Assembly (NCBI RefSeq): GCF_029193885.1
Contig: NZ_JARFVB010000006.1
Span: 1-64,000, forward strand
Length of the DNA: 64,000 nt
Source: Flagellimonas yonaguniensis
Lineage (GTDB): Bacteria; Bacteroidota; Bacteroidia; Flavobacteriales; Flavobacteriaceae
Direction of reading: 5' to 3'
Shown here: positions 23,867 through 32,172 of the stretch, piece by piece
Layout of the letters: every line of letters begins with the position of its first letter
How positions within the stretch are numbered: the stretch's first letter is position 1
Notes under the pieces: model-generated
What the model saw: the letters and a program-made list of their open reading frames with translations, nothing else
Told to the model about the DNA's origin: nothing
Databases searched by the model: none
Position numbers and translations under genes: made by a program

Positions 23867-26800
23867 CTGTTTGCTTTTTTAAGTTGGTATTCCTTTTTCC
23901 AGCTGTATAAAACTGGTAATAGGAAATAAGACGTAACGTCGATTATCATTCCGCCAAAAATGGGAATTGCCATCGGTATCATTATATCGCTTCCCTTGCC
24001 TGTAGATGTGAGTACGGGAAGTAAAGCAAGCACCGTCGTTACGGTAGTCATCAAACACGGACGGATACGTTTACCTGCGGCTTCCAAAGTGGCGAGACGA
24101 ATGCCCTTTTTATTGTCTGGTTCGTTGCTTTTGAAAGATTGGTCTAAATAGGTGGCCATAACGACACCATCATCCGTTGCAATACCGAACAGGGCAATAA
24201 ATCCTACCCAAACGGCCACACTTAAATTGATGGTTTTCATATTGAACAAATCCCGTAGATTTTCGCCGAAAAAACTGAAGTTGAAAAACCAATCTTGCCC
24301 GTACAGCCATATCATTATAAAGCCACCTGCAAAAGCTACGGCAATGGCAGTAAACACCATAAGCGATGTAGAAACCGACCTGAACTGGAAATACAAAATC
24401 AAGAAAATCACGAGCAAACAAAGCGGTACGACAACCGACAGCGTTTTTTCTGCCCGTAACTGATTTTCATACGTTCCCGTAAAGCGATAGCTCACGCCCT
24501 GTGGTACGACCAACGAACCGTTATCAATATTTTCTTGTATTAAGGCTTGGGCATTTTCCACCACATCCACTTCGGCAAAGCCGTCGAGCTTGTCAAACAG
24601 CACGTAGCCAATTAGAAAAGTGTCTTCGCTCTTAATAACTTGTGGACCTTGTTCGTATCGAATTTCAACCAATTCGCCCAGCGGTACGGGACTTCCTTTT
24701 TCAACTGGAACATAGATATTACGCAAGTCATCTGGATTTGCCCGTAATTCTCGTGGATACCGAACCCGAACGGCATAGCGTTCACGACCTTCCACGGTTT
24801 GTGTGAGTGGCATACCGCCTACAGCCACTTGAAGAATTTCCTGCACGTCCATTATAGACACGCCATATCGAGCCAATTGGTCTCGCTTAATATCTATGAG
24901 CAAGTACGGTTTACCCACGATACGGTCTGCAAAAACAGCTTGTTCCTTAACGCCTTCGGCTTGTTTGAGAATGTCTTCCAATTCCAGTCCAAAATTTTCT
25001 ATCGATTTTAAATCGGGACCTTTTACCTTGATGCCCATAGGTGCCCGCATTCCCGTTTGTAGCATTACCAGTCGAGTTTCGATGGGTTGCAACTTGGGTG
25101 CCGATGTCACGCCTGGCAATTTGGTCACTCGAACTATCTCGTTCCAAATATCATCTGGACTTTCAATGTCCGGTCGCCAGTTTCGGTAGTACTCGCCATC
25201 TTCATCTTCAATCAAATCATTGCGCGTGGCAGTAGTCTTGAGCGATGCTTCGTCATAGTTTGCATCTTCATCTATCTCATTATTCGGGTTGATGATAAAT
25301 TTGTCGTTCTTCAGTACAAATAATCCATCCTCATTGAATTTGTAGCGTTGTCGCTCGCCAGAACTATTCCGCATATATTCAGATTTATACTGAATGACAT
25401 TCTCATACATCGATAACGGGGCAGGGTCGAGTGCGCTTTCGGTTCTTCCCGCTTTTCCCACCACGGTTTCGATTTCTGGAATGCTTGCCACCGCCATATC
25501 GAGCTGTTGCAATACACGCTTGTTTTCTTCTACACCTGCGTGTGGTAGGGATGTAGGCATCAAAAGAAATGAACCTTCATTGAGTGCTGGCATAAATTCC
25601 TTACCTGTGTTGCGCATAATGAGTATACCCAGCGTGAGCACCGTAGCCGGAACGATTAAGAACAGATACCTATTCTGAAGTGCCCATCGCAAAATACGCG
25701 CATAGTATATCCTGAAAATTGAGAACACACCCAGCAGTCCAAAACAGATGATAGAAACAAAAATCAGGTTCATCACAATGCTTCGGTCAAAGCCCAATGG
25801 TCGCCAGTATTCTGCTAATAAAACTACAATGGCAACAGATGAAATGATAATATCGAGTAGGTTTTTGCGCTTTTTGGAAAGCATACCACGCATCTTTAAA
25901 AATGATGTGATGGCAAAAGCGATAAGAATCAGCCCTAACCAATGACCGTAAACAATGGCAAGAATTCCCAATAAAACAAGCAAGCCATTGATGGCATACT
26001 GGGTACGTTCCCGCAAACTCGTCTTACGGAAAAGAAATGCCGCGATGGGTGGAATGAGAAACAGCGCAATGATGAGCGATGCCGTGAGTGCCATTGTTTT
26101 GGTAAAGGCAAGCGGACGGAACAGTTTTCCTTCGGCACCTATCATTGTAAATACGGGTAGGAAACTGATAATGGTCGTCAGGACAGCTGTTAGGATAGCA
26201 CCAGAAACTTCGGCAGTTGCGTTGTAGATGATTTCGTTTGTGGTGTATTCCTTACCGTTTACATTAAGGCGAAGCTTTTCATCTTCCAAATGCCGTATCA
26301 TATTTTCGGCGAGTATGACGCCCACGTCCACCATTGTACCGATGGCAATGGCAATACCGGAAAGTGCAACAATGTTTGCATCTACATTAAAAAGCTTCAT
26401 CGTAATAAAAACCATAAGGACGGCAACCGGCAACAACCCAGATATTAGGATAGATGCGCGTAGGTTGAATACCATTATGATGATGACCAGAATGGTAATC
26501 AAGATTTCCAAAGTCAGGGCTTCATTGAGCGTGCCCAACGTTTCCTGAATGAGTTCGGTACGGTCGTAAAACGGCACGATGGTTACTTGCGAAGTGCGTC
26601 CATCTGATAAAGTTTTTGTGGGAAGTCCAGAGCTTATTTCAGCAATTTGAGCTTTGACATTATTGATAACTTCCAGCGGATTTGCACCATAGCGAGCGAC
26701 TACGACACCACCAACAACTTCGGCACCTTCCTTATCGAGAATACCACGTCTGGCAGCAGGTCCCAAATGAACGTTTGCCACATCTTTGATGCGGATAGAG

Positions 26801-27615
26801 GTAAAATTTTCAGAAGCTACCACCGCATCTTCGATATCTGAAATGGACTTGACGTAGCCCAATCCGCGAACGAGATATTCGGCTTGATTGATTTCGAGCG
26901 TTTGTGCGCCAATGTCCTGATTGCTTTGCTTTACAGCTTTGACCACATCGCCCATACTCACGTTGTACTGGCGCATTTTTTCTGGGTCAATATCCACTTG
27001 ATATTCCTGAACATAGCCACCTATAGAAGCCACTTCAGAGACACCGCTTGCAGAGGATAATCCGTATTTCACATAGTAATCCTGAATGCTGCGCAATTCC
27101 TGTAAATCCCAACCACCAGTTACGTTGCCATCTTTATCACGACCTTCCAGCGTGTACCAAAATATCTGTCCGAGACCTGTGGCATCTGGCCCGAGTGATG
27201 GATTGACACCATCGGGCAAAAGGTTTGCAGGAAGCGAGTTCAATTTTTCAAGAATACGACTGCGTGACCAATAGAACTCGATGTCTTCTTCAAAAATGAT
27301 GTAGATGCTCGAAAACCCAAACATAGATGAACTACGGATGGTTTTCACACCTGGAATACCCAAAAGGGAAGTGGTTAGTGGATATGTAATTTGGTCTTCA
27401 ATATCCTGTGGCGAGCGCCCTTGCCACTTGGTAAAAACAATTTGTTGGTTTTCACCAATGTCTGGAATGGCATCAACGGCAACAGGGTCTGTAGGCAAAA
27501 AGCCTGTTTCCCAATTAAAGGGTGCGTTGACCACGCCCCAACTCACAAATAGGGCAAGTAGTAGAACGGCAACAAGTTTGTTTTCTATGAGAAATTTAAT
27601 GCTCTTATTCAGCAT
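23863..27615 (-). CDS. cusA: CusA-type HME-RND inner-membrane copper/silver pump
   Basis: 1250 residues, longer than typical CusA (about 1050) because of an extended periplasmic stretch near 740-820 (KFNEDGLFVLKNDKFIINP, then EDANYDEASLKTTATRN). Motifs: the N-terminal TM, GIAIAIGTMVDVGVILAENM (TM4 with the proton-relay aspartate), PLAFTKTMALTASLIIA, and the GIATDDGVVMATYLDQS segment in the second half. The CusA Met triad cannot be confirmed by eye. It is coupled to cusC by a 4-base overlap. Its start lies 3 bases after a 15-bp inverted repeat that closes a structured 110-base leader. Confidence 0.92.
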   Translation of the reverse strand: MLNKSIKFLIENKLVAVLLLALFVSWGVVNAPFNWETGFLPTDPVAVDAIPDIGENQQIVFTKWQGRSPQDIEDQITYPLTTSLLGIPGVKTIRSSSMFGFSSIYIIFEEDIEFYWSRSRILEKLNSLPANLLPDGVNPSLGPDATGLGQIFWYTLEGRDKDGNVTGGWDLQELRSIQDYYVKYGLSSASGVSEVASIGGYVQEYQVDIDPEKMRQYNVSMGDVVKAVKQSNQDIGAQTLEINQAEYLVRGLGYVKSISDIEDAVVASENFTSIRIKDVANVHLGPAARRGILDKEGAEVVGGVVVARYGANPLEVINNVKAQIAEISSGLPTKTLSDGRTSQVTIVPFYDRTELIQETLGTLNEALTLEILITILVIIIMVFNLRASILISGLLPVAVLMVFITMKLFNVDANIVALSGIAIAIGTMVDVGVILAENMIRHLEDEKLRLNVNGKEYTTNEIIYNATAEVSGAILTAVLTTIISFLPVFTMIGAEGKLFRPLAFTKTMALTASLIIALFLIPPIAAFLFRKTSLRERTQYAINGLLVLLGILAIVYGHWLGLILIAFAITSFLKMRGMLSKKRKNLLDIIISSVAIVVLLAEYWRPLGFDRSIVMNLIFVSIICFGLLGVFSIFRIYYARILRWALQNRYLFLIVPATVLTLGILIMRNTGKEFMPALNEGSFLLMPTSLPHAGVEENKRVLQQLDMAVASIPEIETVVGKAGRTESALDPAPLSMYENVIQYKSEYMRNSSGERQRYKFNEDGLFVLKNDKFIINPNNEIDEDANYDEASLKTTATRNDLIEDEDGEYYRNWRPDIESPDDIWNEIVRVTKLPGVTSAPKLQPIETRLVMLQTGMRAPMGIKVKGPDLKSIENFGLELEDILKQAEGVKEQAVFADRIVGKPYLLIDIKRDQLARYGVSIMDVQEILQVAVGGMPLTQTVEGRERYAVRVRYPRELRANPDDLRNIYVPVEKGSPVPLGELVEIRYEQGPQVIKSEDTFLIGYVLFDKLDGFAEVDVVENAQALIQENIDNGSLVVPQGVSYRFTGTYENQLRAEKTLSVVVPLCLLVIFLILYFQFRSVSTSLMVFTAIAVAFAGGFIMIWLYGQDWFFNFSFFGENLRDLFNMKTINLSVAVWVGFIALFGIATDDGVVMATYLDQSFKSNEPDNKKGIRLATLEAAGKRIRPCLMTTVTTVLALLPVLTSTGKGSDIMIPMAIPIFGGMIIDVTSYFLLPVLYSWKKEYQLKKANR

Positions 27616-27618
27616 AGC

Positions 27619-27728
27619 ATTTGATTATTAGATAATTGGAAATACGTGTGGCAGAAAACGGCAAACACGAGTTTTAGCCCATTACAGCGCAGCTGTTGGG
27701 CTTCATTCAAAAAATCTAATAATCAAAT
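27619..27728 (-). other. Structured leader closing just before cusA (15-bp inverted repeat)
   Basis: ATTTGATTATTAGAT (27619-27633) is the exact inverse complement of 27714-27728, enclosing 80 bases. Inside lie AGCCCA...TGGGCT (27676-27702, with an inner ACAGC/GCTGT stem) and CGTGT...ACACG (27645-27669). On the minus strand this would fold into a three-way junction whose closing stem ends 3 bases before the cusA ATG. The right arm overlaps the last codons of the HYC_CC_PP gene. It could be a regulatory RNA leader, a folded single-strand recombination-like site, or a MITE-like remnant. No direct repeats of target site flank it that I can see. Confidence 0.55.
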
Positions 27729-28142
27729 TAAAAAAGTCTGGTGCAGCACTTGCACATCCCGTTTGACAAAGGGTCGCGGGTAATCTTCAAAAGGAACTTC
27801 TTCAGATTTGGTTCCTTCAAATAAATTTATATAAGAGTATGTAAATGCAGCGATGAACGTTTGCTGCTCGAATGAAAGTGTGTCAAAAGATATTTTAAGG
27901 TCGTCTTTGCCTTCCTTTACAATTTGTTGGTCAGTACAACAAGATTTCTCAGTCATTTTAGGATTCTCACAAGTTTTGGCAGGTTGCGCTTTTTCCATAC
28001 CACAACCTTCAGCTTTTGAGAATAAACTGAAATCGACCAAATTGTCCCCACAATAATGCATATCCACAGTAAATGACATAGTAGAGAACATCACTACAAA
28101 GGCCATCGAAATAGACAATATTTTATGAAAAACCTGTTTCAT
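27723..28142 (-). CDS. HYC_CC_PP family secreted protein
   Basis: 139 residues. A signal peptide (residues 1-25, ISMAFVVMFSTMSFTVD) is followed by MHYCGDNLVDFS (HYC), CGMEKAQPAK, then EKSCCTDQQ (CC) and a C-terminal PFEDYPRPFVKRDVQVLHQTF with the paired prolines that give the family name. The paired cysteines may hold metal. These proteins are common beside Bacteroidota copper and RND genes, function unknown. It is the most upstream cargo gene of the copper set. Its promoter box ends 5 bases before the ATG, so its mRNA would have almost no leader. Confidence 0.84.
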   Translation of the reverse strand: MKQVFHKILSISMAFVVMFSTMSFTVDMHYCGDNLVDFSLFSKAEGCGMEKAQPAKTCENPKMTEKSCCTDQQIVKEGKDDLKISFDTLSFEQQTFIAAFTYSYINLFEGTKSEEVPFEDYPRPFVKRDVQVLHQTFLI

Positions 28143-28147
28143 CGTTG

Positions 28148-28155
28148 CAAAATTA
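28148..28155 (-). promoter_or_regulatory. Minus-7 box directly before HYC_CC_PP
   Basis: TAATTTTG (28155 to 28148) matches TAnnTTTG; it is followed by CAACG and the ATG at 28142, the same spacing as TATCTTTG before the GTG of DUF6660. The predicted start site is 0-3 bases before the codon, which implies a leaderless transcript. Confidence 0.5.
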
Positions 28156-28252
28156 CAAAAATTTAACAGTTTTTATTGGGATTAACAGAAATTTAATTTT
28201 GCAGGAAACCATTATTTAATGGATGGATATGAATAAAAATTTAGTTTTTAAA

Positions 28253-29467
28253 CTAAAAATTGACCACACTATCCAGCGCATCATCTGCGTCTTTGTGGAT
28301 GAAATTGGCTTGATAGTTAATAGTAGTTTTAAGGTCAGTATGACGATATAACTTTTGAAGCATTAGAGGATGAATATTGTCCGCGGCAATATTGCCAAAG
28401 GAATGACGGGCAATATGCATTGTAACCTTTTTCTGGATGCCAGCTCTCTTAGCAATTTTCTTTAAATGGTCGTTGAATTTTTTATTTGCGACTTTCTTTT
28501 TTCTGTAGATATCCTTAGCATCGGTTAAATCGGCTTTCTTCATTTCAGGAAACACAAAATCATCATCATTTCTTCTGTCTGAAACATATTGAAGCAAGAT
28601 TTTTTCTACTTTTTCAGGAATTTTTAAGGATAGTAATTTTGAATTCTTACCCATTCTGTAATGCAACCTACCATCATAAATTTGTGACCACCTTGTAAAA
28701 AGTACGTCAGAAACTCGCATACCTGCAAAGTAGAAACTAAACAGCCAAACATTCAAAGAATGCTTTTCCATATCCGTAAGGTCATCAACATTCTCAAGGG
28801 CTTGTATTTCTTTTCCAGTTAGTCCTGTTTTAGTAGTTTCAGGAAACTTGATTTTAAATTTACCTGTGCCAAACGGATATAGCTCTTTACTTACTACCTT
28901 ATCCTTAATAGCACGATTAAACAGTAATCGTATTAAGACCATTACATTCATTGCGGATGTTTCGGAAATAGAGCAAGTCCCTTTTAGATAGATTTTGAAC
29001 TTTTTAAGAAAGCGTTCATCCACTTCTTGAAAAGTTAAATGACGAGCTTTACAGTACTTCTCAATATAACTGAGCCAAGCAGAATCCGTAGAATGACGGT
29101 TGATTTTCTTTTCCGCTTCAAGAGCTTCAAGATGTTCGTCCGCAAAATCGAAGAAAGTGAGCTTGGAAGTTGGTTTGTAAATTTCCTTCTTAATTTGACG
29201 TGCAGTTGCATCCTTATTATTGGTCTGTAAAACAATCAAACCTTTTCTCGCTTCTGAAAGTTTTGAGGTTAAAAGATTGTTTAAACTTTCTGCATTTGGA
29301 TGTGATTTCTTGACCTTGAGATTTTTTGTGTCCCAATCCTCTAATTCAATATAATGGCCTATATGTTTGTAGGTTGAACGGCGGTCTTTGGTTATCCTAA
29401 CGGCAAGCGGATAGAGTCCCTTTGCGTTAGGTTTTTTGCGAAGTATTATTTTTGCACTTGTAGACAT
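28253..29467 (-). CDS. Tyrosine recombinase (integrase) of the element
   Basis: 404 residues. An N-terminal arm-binding domain (KIILRKKPNAKGLYPLAVRI, GHYIELEDWDTKN) precedes a SAM-like core-binding domain (about 103-195) and the catalytic domain. Catalytic residues are R251 (AGMRVSDVL), K near 274-277, H351-x2-R354 (HIARHSF), H376 (YRHTD) and the nucleophile Y385 (TTINYQ), so the set is complete. This is the integrase type of Bacteroidota conjugative transposons and islands, which recombines at tRNA 3' ends. It reads away from the tRNA-Leu fragment; the start is 211 bases from it. The GGTACAACA repeats between them are candidate arm sites. Confidence 0.93.
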   Translation of the reverse strand: MSTSAKIILRKKPNAKGLYPLAVRITKDRRSTYKHIGHYIELEDWDTKNLKVKKSHPNAESLNNLLTSKLSEARKGLIVLQTNNKDATARQIKKEIYKPTSKLTFFDFADEHLEALEAEKKINRHSTDSAWLSYIEKYCKARHLTFQEVDERFLKKFKIYLKGTCSISETSAMNVMVLIRLLFNRAIKDKVVSKELYPFGTGKFKIKFPETTKTGLTGKEIQALENVDDLTDMEKHSLNVWLFSFYFAGMRVSDVLFTRWSQIYDGRLHYRMGKNSKLLSLKIPEKVEKILLQYVSDRRNDDDFVFPEMKKADLTDAKDIYRKKKVANKKFNDHLKKIAKRAGIQKKVTMHIARHSFGNIAADNIHPLMLQKLYRHTDLKTTINYQANFIHKDADDALDSVVNF

Positions 29468-29500
29468 TGTAATCCTGTTTTGAGTACGAAAGTCAAATCA

Positions 29501-29576
29501 GGTACAACATTTTGCCAAAAATTCACTTTAAAGATACGACTTTATTAGAACTTTTGGGTACAACATAGGTACAACA
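29501..29576. repeat. Three GGTACAACA direct repeats at the att end
   Basis: GGTACAACA occurs at 29501-29509, 29557-29565 and 29568-29576 between the integrase gene and the tRNA fragment; the last two are 11 bases apart (one helical turn). That number and spacing fit arm-type binding sites of a tyrosine recombinase or an excisionase. Repeat identity is seen; the role is inferred. Confidence 0.6.
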
Positions 29577-29677
29577 AATGTTGATATTAACTGATATTAT
29601 ATGACTTTAAATAAAATGAGGAAACATATAAATCATTGAAAATGAGTTAATTTGTGTTTCATTGGTGCAAGATATAC

Positions 29678-29734
29678 CAGACTTAGGATCTAGTGCCGCA
29701 AGGCGTGGGGGTTCGACTCCCTTCACCCGCACCA
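29678..29734 (+). tRNA. Truncated tRNA-Leu(UAG), 3' fragment at the element border
   Basis: From the anticodon arm the sequence is a normal tRNA-Leu: loop CTTAGGA with anticodon TAG (29684-29686), 3' stem TCTAG, a long variable arm (TGCCGCAAGGCG), T arm GGGGGTTCGACTCCCTT, acceptor strand CACCCGC, discriminator A and encoded CCA (29732-29734). Upstream of about 29679 no D arm, 5' anticodon stem (a C-A mismatch appears) or acceptor 5' strand can be found, so it cannot fold to a tRNA. The break in the anticodon stem marks the crossover region, typical for integrases using tRNA genes. Confidence 0.9.
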
Positions 29735-29737
29735 AAA

Positions 29738-29766
29738 AGCTCTTCAGCAACTGAGGGGCTTTTTTT
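29738..29766 (+). terminator. Terminator of the original tRNA-Leu gene
   Basis: AGCTCTTCAG (29738-29747) and CTGAGGGGCT (29751-29760) form a 10-bp stem with two G-U pairs and a CAA loop, followed by six T. It is positioned just after the encoded CCA, so it belongs to the chromosomal side and helps place the border. Confidence 0.8.
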
Positions 29767-30232
29767 GTGAATTAATGTCCTCCAATTTTTTTCTTCGCTC
29801 CAAAGAAAAACCTCAACAAATACTTGGTTTTTGGTAAATGTCCAAACCAAAGGTTATCTGACCACTTTTTGAAGTATCAAAAACAAATCCAGAAAATAAA
29901 CATTTGTAAAATAGGTTTGATGGATTTAAATGATTCAGAATAAAAAAAGCCAAAAACCAATTCAATTTATAATATTTAAAAATAATATTGGTTTTTTGTT
30001 AAAATTAAAGAATAATCATAAATTTATGTCAATCAGATAATTGAAAAAGGTCCCTAACTCTAAATTGCAAACACGTTTTAAACCTTATTGTTTTTATTGC
30101 CAAAAAATTATTCTTTTACAATAAAATATTAGTGATTGCAGTTGTAACAATTGCAAAATATTGATATTTGTCAATTTTTTGATTGTAAAACCAAACTGAA
30201 ACTAACTTAATTAAAAGGCCAACAACTAAGCT
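29767..30232. other. 466-base AT-rich gap between the tRNA fragment and the response regulator
   Basis: No open frame with family resemblance was found on either strand. It contains TTGGTTT-rich inverted repeats (about 29824-29850) and AAAAACCAAT/ATTGGTTTTT (29952-29961 with 29987-29996), and near the right end the FNR-type site 30162-30173. It looks like a leader/promoter region plus border debris. Confidence 0.5.
30162..30173 (+). promoter_or_regulatory. FNR-type box before the response regulator gene
   Basis: TGAT-ATTT-GTCA, 59 bases before ATG 30233, preceded by T (as in canonical TTGAT). The region 29.5 bases from its centre reads TGAAACTA and does not resemble TAnnTTTG, unlike the other sites here. 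Less certain than the rest. Confidence 0.4.
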
Positions 30233-30622
30233 ATGTACAAGGAAATATACTTGGTCGATGACGAAGACCTCGTGAATACAGTGAACGCTATTCACTTCAG
30301 AAGAATGGGTATGGAAGACAGGGTTAAGAGCTTTACCAATCCTGAATTGGCCCTGGACGATCTCCGATATAGAGATGACCCTAAAGTGAAAACATTGATT
30401 TTATTGGATATCAACATGCCCGAAATGAGTGGGTTTGAATTTCTGGAGTTTATGATGCTCGAAGATTTTCCAGAATCCAATGAGGTACTTTTGGTAACTT
30501 CCTCCGAAGCCGAGGCAGATAGGGAAGAAGCTGAAAAGTATGAAAAATACGTTAAGGAATTCATTACCAAACCGCTACGAATAGAACATCTGGAGGATTA
30601 TTTACAGAGCGCCAACAAATAG
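30233..30622 (+). CDS. Single-domain response regulator
   Basis: 129 residues, all receiver domain: acidic pair VDDED (8-12), phosphoacceptor D in LLDINMPEMSGFEFLEF (about 59), T/S in LLVTSSEAEAD and lysine in FITKPLR. There is no output domain, so it acts by protein contact, like CheY or phosphorelay intermediates. A PAS histidine kinase follows 84 bases later in the same direction and is its likely partner. It is the first chromosomal gene after the element border, so the element inserted next to this pair rather than within it. Confidence 0.88.
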   Translation: MYKEIYLVDDEDLVNTVNAIHFRRMGMEDRVKSFTNPELALDDLRYRDDPKVKTLILLDINMPEMSGFEFLEFMMLEDFPESNEVLLVTSSEAEADREEAEKYEKYVKEFITKPLRIEHLEDYLQSANK

Positions 30623-30706
30623 TTTTTTACCTTTAACCCAATATAGCCCCGAATTTATTCCCTTGCTGAAATATTTAAATAATTCATTCTGAATAAATTT
30701 TAATCC

Positions 30707-32167
30707 TTGAAAAAGAAACAGGCACTTATTCATAATAAGGTTGAAATCGTTGAGGACAGGGATGATATTGTGTGGGCTATGGATGAAAATTATAAGCTGA
30801 CCGCTTTCAATACATCCTTCAAAGCTCGCCTTAAACTAGATGGTTTAGGGGACTCAGAAAGAGGTATGGACCTAAAAAAGGTCTATGAATCCAGCAGTTT
30901 CTTCAATCCTTGCAAGCAAGGGTGCGATAGGGCACTTAATCGTTATGCGACAACCTCCAAACATACCTTTGAAGAAAATGGAGGAACGGTTGTTCATGAG
31001 TTTTCCTTTCAACCTTTCATGAACAGTTCGGGAGAAGTTGTTGGTTGTTGTATTTGGCAAAGGGATGTCACTCAAGAAGTCAACAATAATTATCGCTTGC
31101 GTGAAAGCGAAACAAAGTACAGGGAAGCCCAAGCAGTGGCTGATGTTGGCCATTGGAACTGGGATATGGTCCAAAACGAAATTACTTGGTCCGACCAATT
31201 GTACAGAATTTTTGGACAAGACCCTGAAACCTTTAAGGCCAACTATGAATCCTTGGTTGAGATTATCCATCCAGAGGACAGGGACGCTTTTAATGAGGAT
31301 GTGACCAAGTGTATTGAAGGAAAAGAGTTGCACGATATAGTGCATAGAATAGTGGTCGGGAACGGTGAAATCAGGTATGTGCATCAAAAAGGTAGGGTGT
31401 TTTATAAGGAAGATGGCCAACCTTACCGAATGAGCGGCACTACCCAGGACGTTACCAAAGATGTGTTGAGCAACCATCAAATTGTGGAACAAAACCACGA
31501 ACTTCAAAATTTTGTACGGATAATTTCGCACAATCTCCGAGGACCCATTTCAAACTTGTTGATGCTCTCCAAAATTTATGAATGGGGCAAACATGCTGAA
31601 AATGACGATATCGTAAGGAAAATAGAGCATACCACGGAAGCCCTTGATCAGACCATCAAAGATCTTCACCTATCCTTATCCTTGAAATCTGCTGACAAAG
31701 AGAAATTCAGGGAGGTTTTTCTAAAAGATGTGATGAAGGACGTTGATGGACTGCTTTCTGAGGAAATTACGAGAAACAAAGCTATCATTGAAACGGATTT
31801 CTCCAAAACGGATACTGTTTTTGGGGCCAAGAGCTATGTGGTCAATATTTTTTATAATCTCATTATCAATGCGATCAATTACGCTAAGGAAGGGGTTCCT
31901 GCCATTGTGAAGATCACAACAGGGAAAACCGAGGAAAAGGTGGTGCTGAAGTTTACCGATAATGGTATTGGAATGGAGCTTACACCGGAAAAAGAACGTA
32001 AAATCTTTGATATGTACGGTAGGCTTAGCGGAGCTACCGAAGGCAAGGGATTTGGGCTTTATTTGGTAAAGACCCAGATAGAGGCCATGGATGGAAAAAT
32101 AGAAGTGGAGAGCGAGAAGAATGTGGGAAGCACATTTACCGTAACCCTTCCTGATAAGGCCTTGTGA
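30707..32167 (+). CDS. PAS-domain sensor histidine kinase
   Basis: 486 residues from TTG 30707 (ATG 30779 is possible). Two PAS domains: about 18-140 (AMDENYKLTAFNTSFKARLK, with C67 and C71 in FFNPCKQGC) and about 145-265 (HWNWDMVQNEITWSDQLYRIFG; the PAC motif GTTQDV). The histidine-containing part has IISHNLRGPISNLLMLSKI (phosphoacceptor His), and the ATP domain has NLIINAINYAKEGVP (N box), DNGIGM and GKGFGLYLVK. No membrane helix is present, so it is a soluble sensor. The adjacent receiver-only protein is the likely substrate. Redox or ligand input to the PAS domains is unknown. Confidence 0.88.
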   Translation: MKKKQALIHNKVEIVEDRDDIVWAMDENYKLTAFNTSFKARLKLDGLGDSERGMDLKKVYESSSFFNPCKQGCDRALNRYATTSKHTFEENGGTVVHEFSFQPFMNSSGEVVGCCIWQRDVTQEVNNNYRLRESETKYREAQAVADVGHWNWDMVQNEITWSDQLYRIFGQDPETFKANYESLVEIIHPEDRDAFNEDVTKCIEGKELHDIVHRIVVGNGEIRYVHQKGRVFYKEDGQPYRMSGTTQDVTKDVLSNHQIVEQNHELQNFVRIISHNLRGPISNLLMLSKIYEWGKHAENDDIVRKIEHTTEALDQTIKDLHLSLSLKSADKEKFREVFLKDVMKDVDGLLSEEITRNKAIIETDFSKTDTVFGAKSYVVNIFYNLIINAINYAKEGVPAIVKITTGKTEEKVVLKFTDNGIGMELTPEKERKIFDMYGRLSGATEGKGFGLYLVKTQIEAMDGKIEVESEKNVGSTFTVTLPDKAL

Positions 32168-32172
32168 TTTAT

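Larger units (their letters stand above)
1..29734. mobile_element. Right-hand part of a tRNA-Leu-integrated element carrying metal resistance
   Basis: The sequence shows a tyrosine recombinase at the right end reading leftwards, direct repeats next to it, and a tRNA-Leu(UAG) 3' fragment whose 5' half is replaced by unrelated DNA. All genes from 1 to 29467 lie on the minus strand and nearly all serve metal efflux. An RteC-like gene at the left edge resembles regulators of Bacteroides conjugative transposons. Integration into the tRNA would keep a whole tRNA at the far (left) border, using element DNA for its 3' half, and push the original 3' end to this border. The left border, transfer genes and origin of transfer are not in the window, so whether it is an ICE or a non-conjugative island is inference. 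Confidence 0.82.

Noticed and set aside
27619..27728. Integron attC-like recombination site
   Set aside because: The length and hairpin are attC-like but no R-box core sites or integron integrase were recognised; kept as an unexplained structure.
29661..29734. Complete functional tRNA-Leu
   Set aside because: The D arm and 5' acceptor strand are missing and the anticodon stem is mismatched at its 5' side, so only the 3' half is a tRNA.
29952..29996. AAAAACCAAT/ATTGGTTTTT inverted repeat as a terminator
   Set aside because: A weak AT-rich stem with a 25-base loop and no gene ending before it; recorded only within the gap entry.
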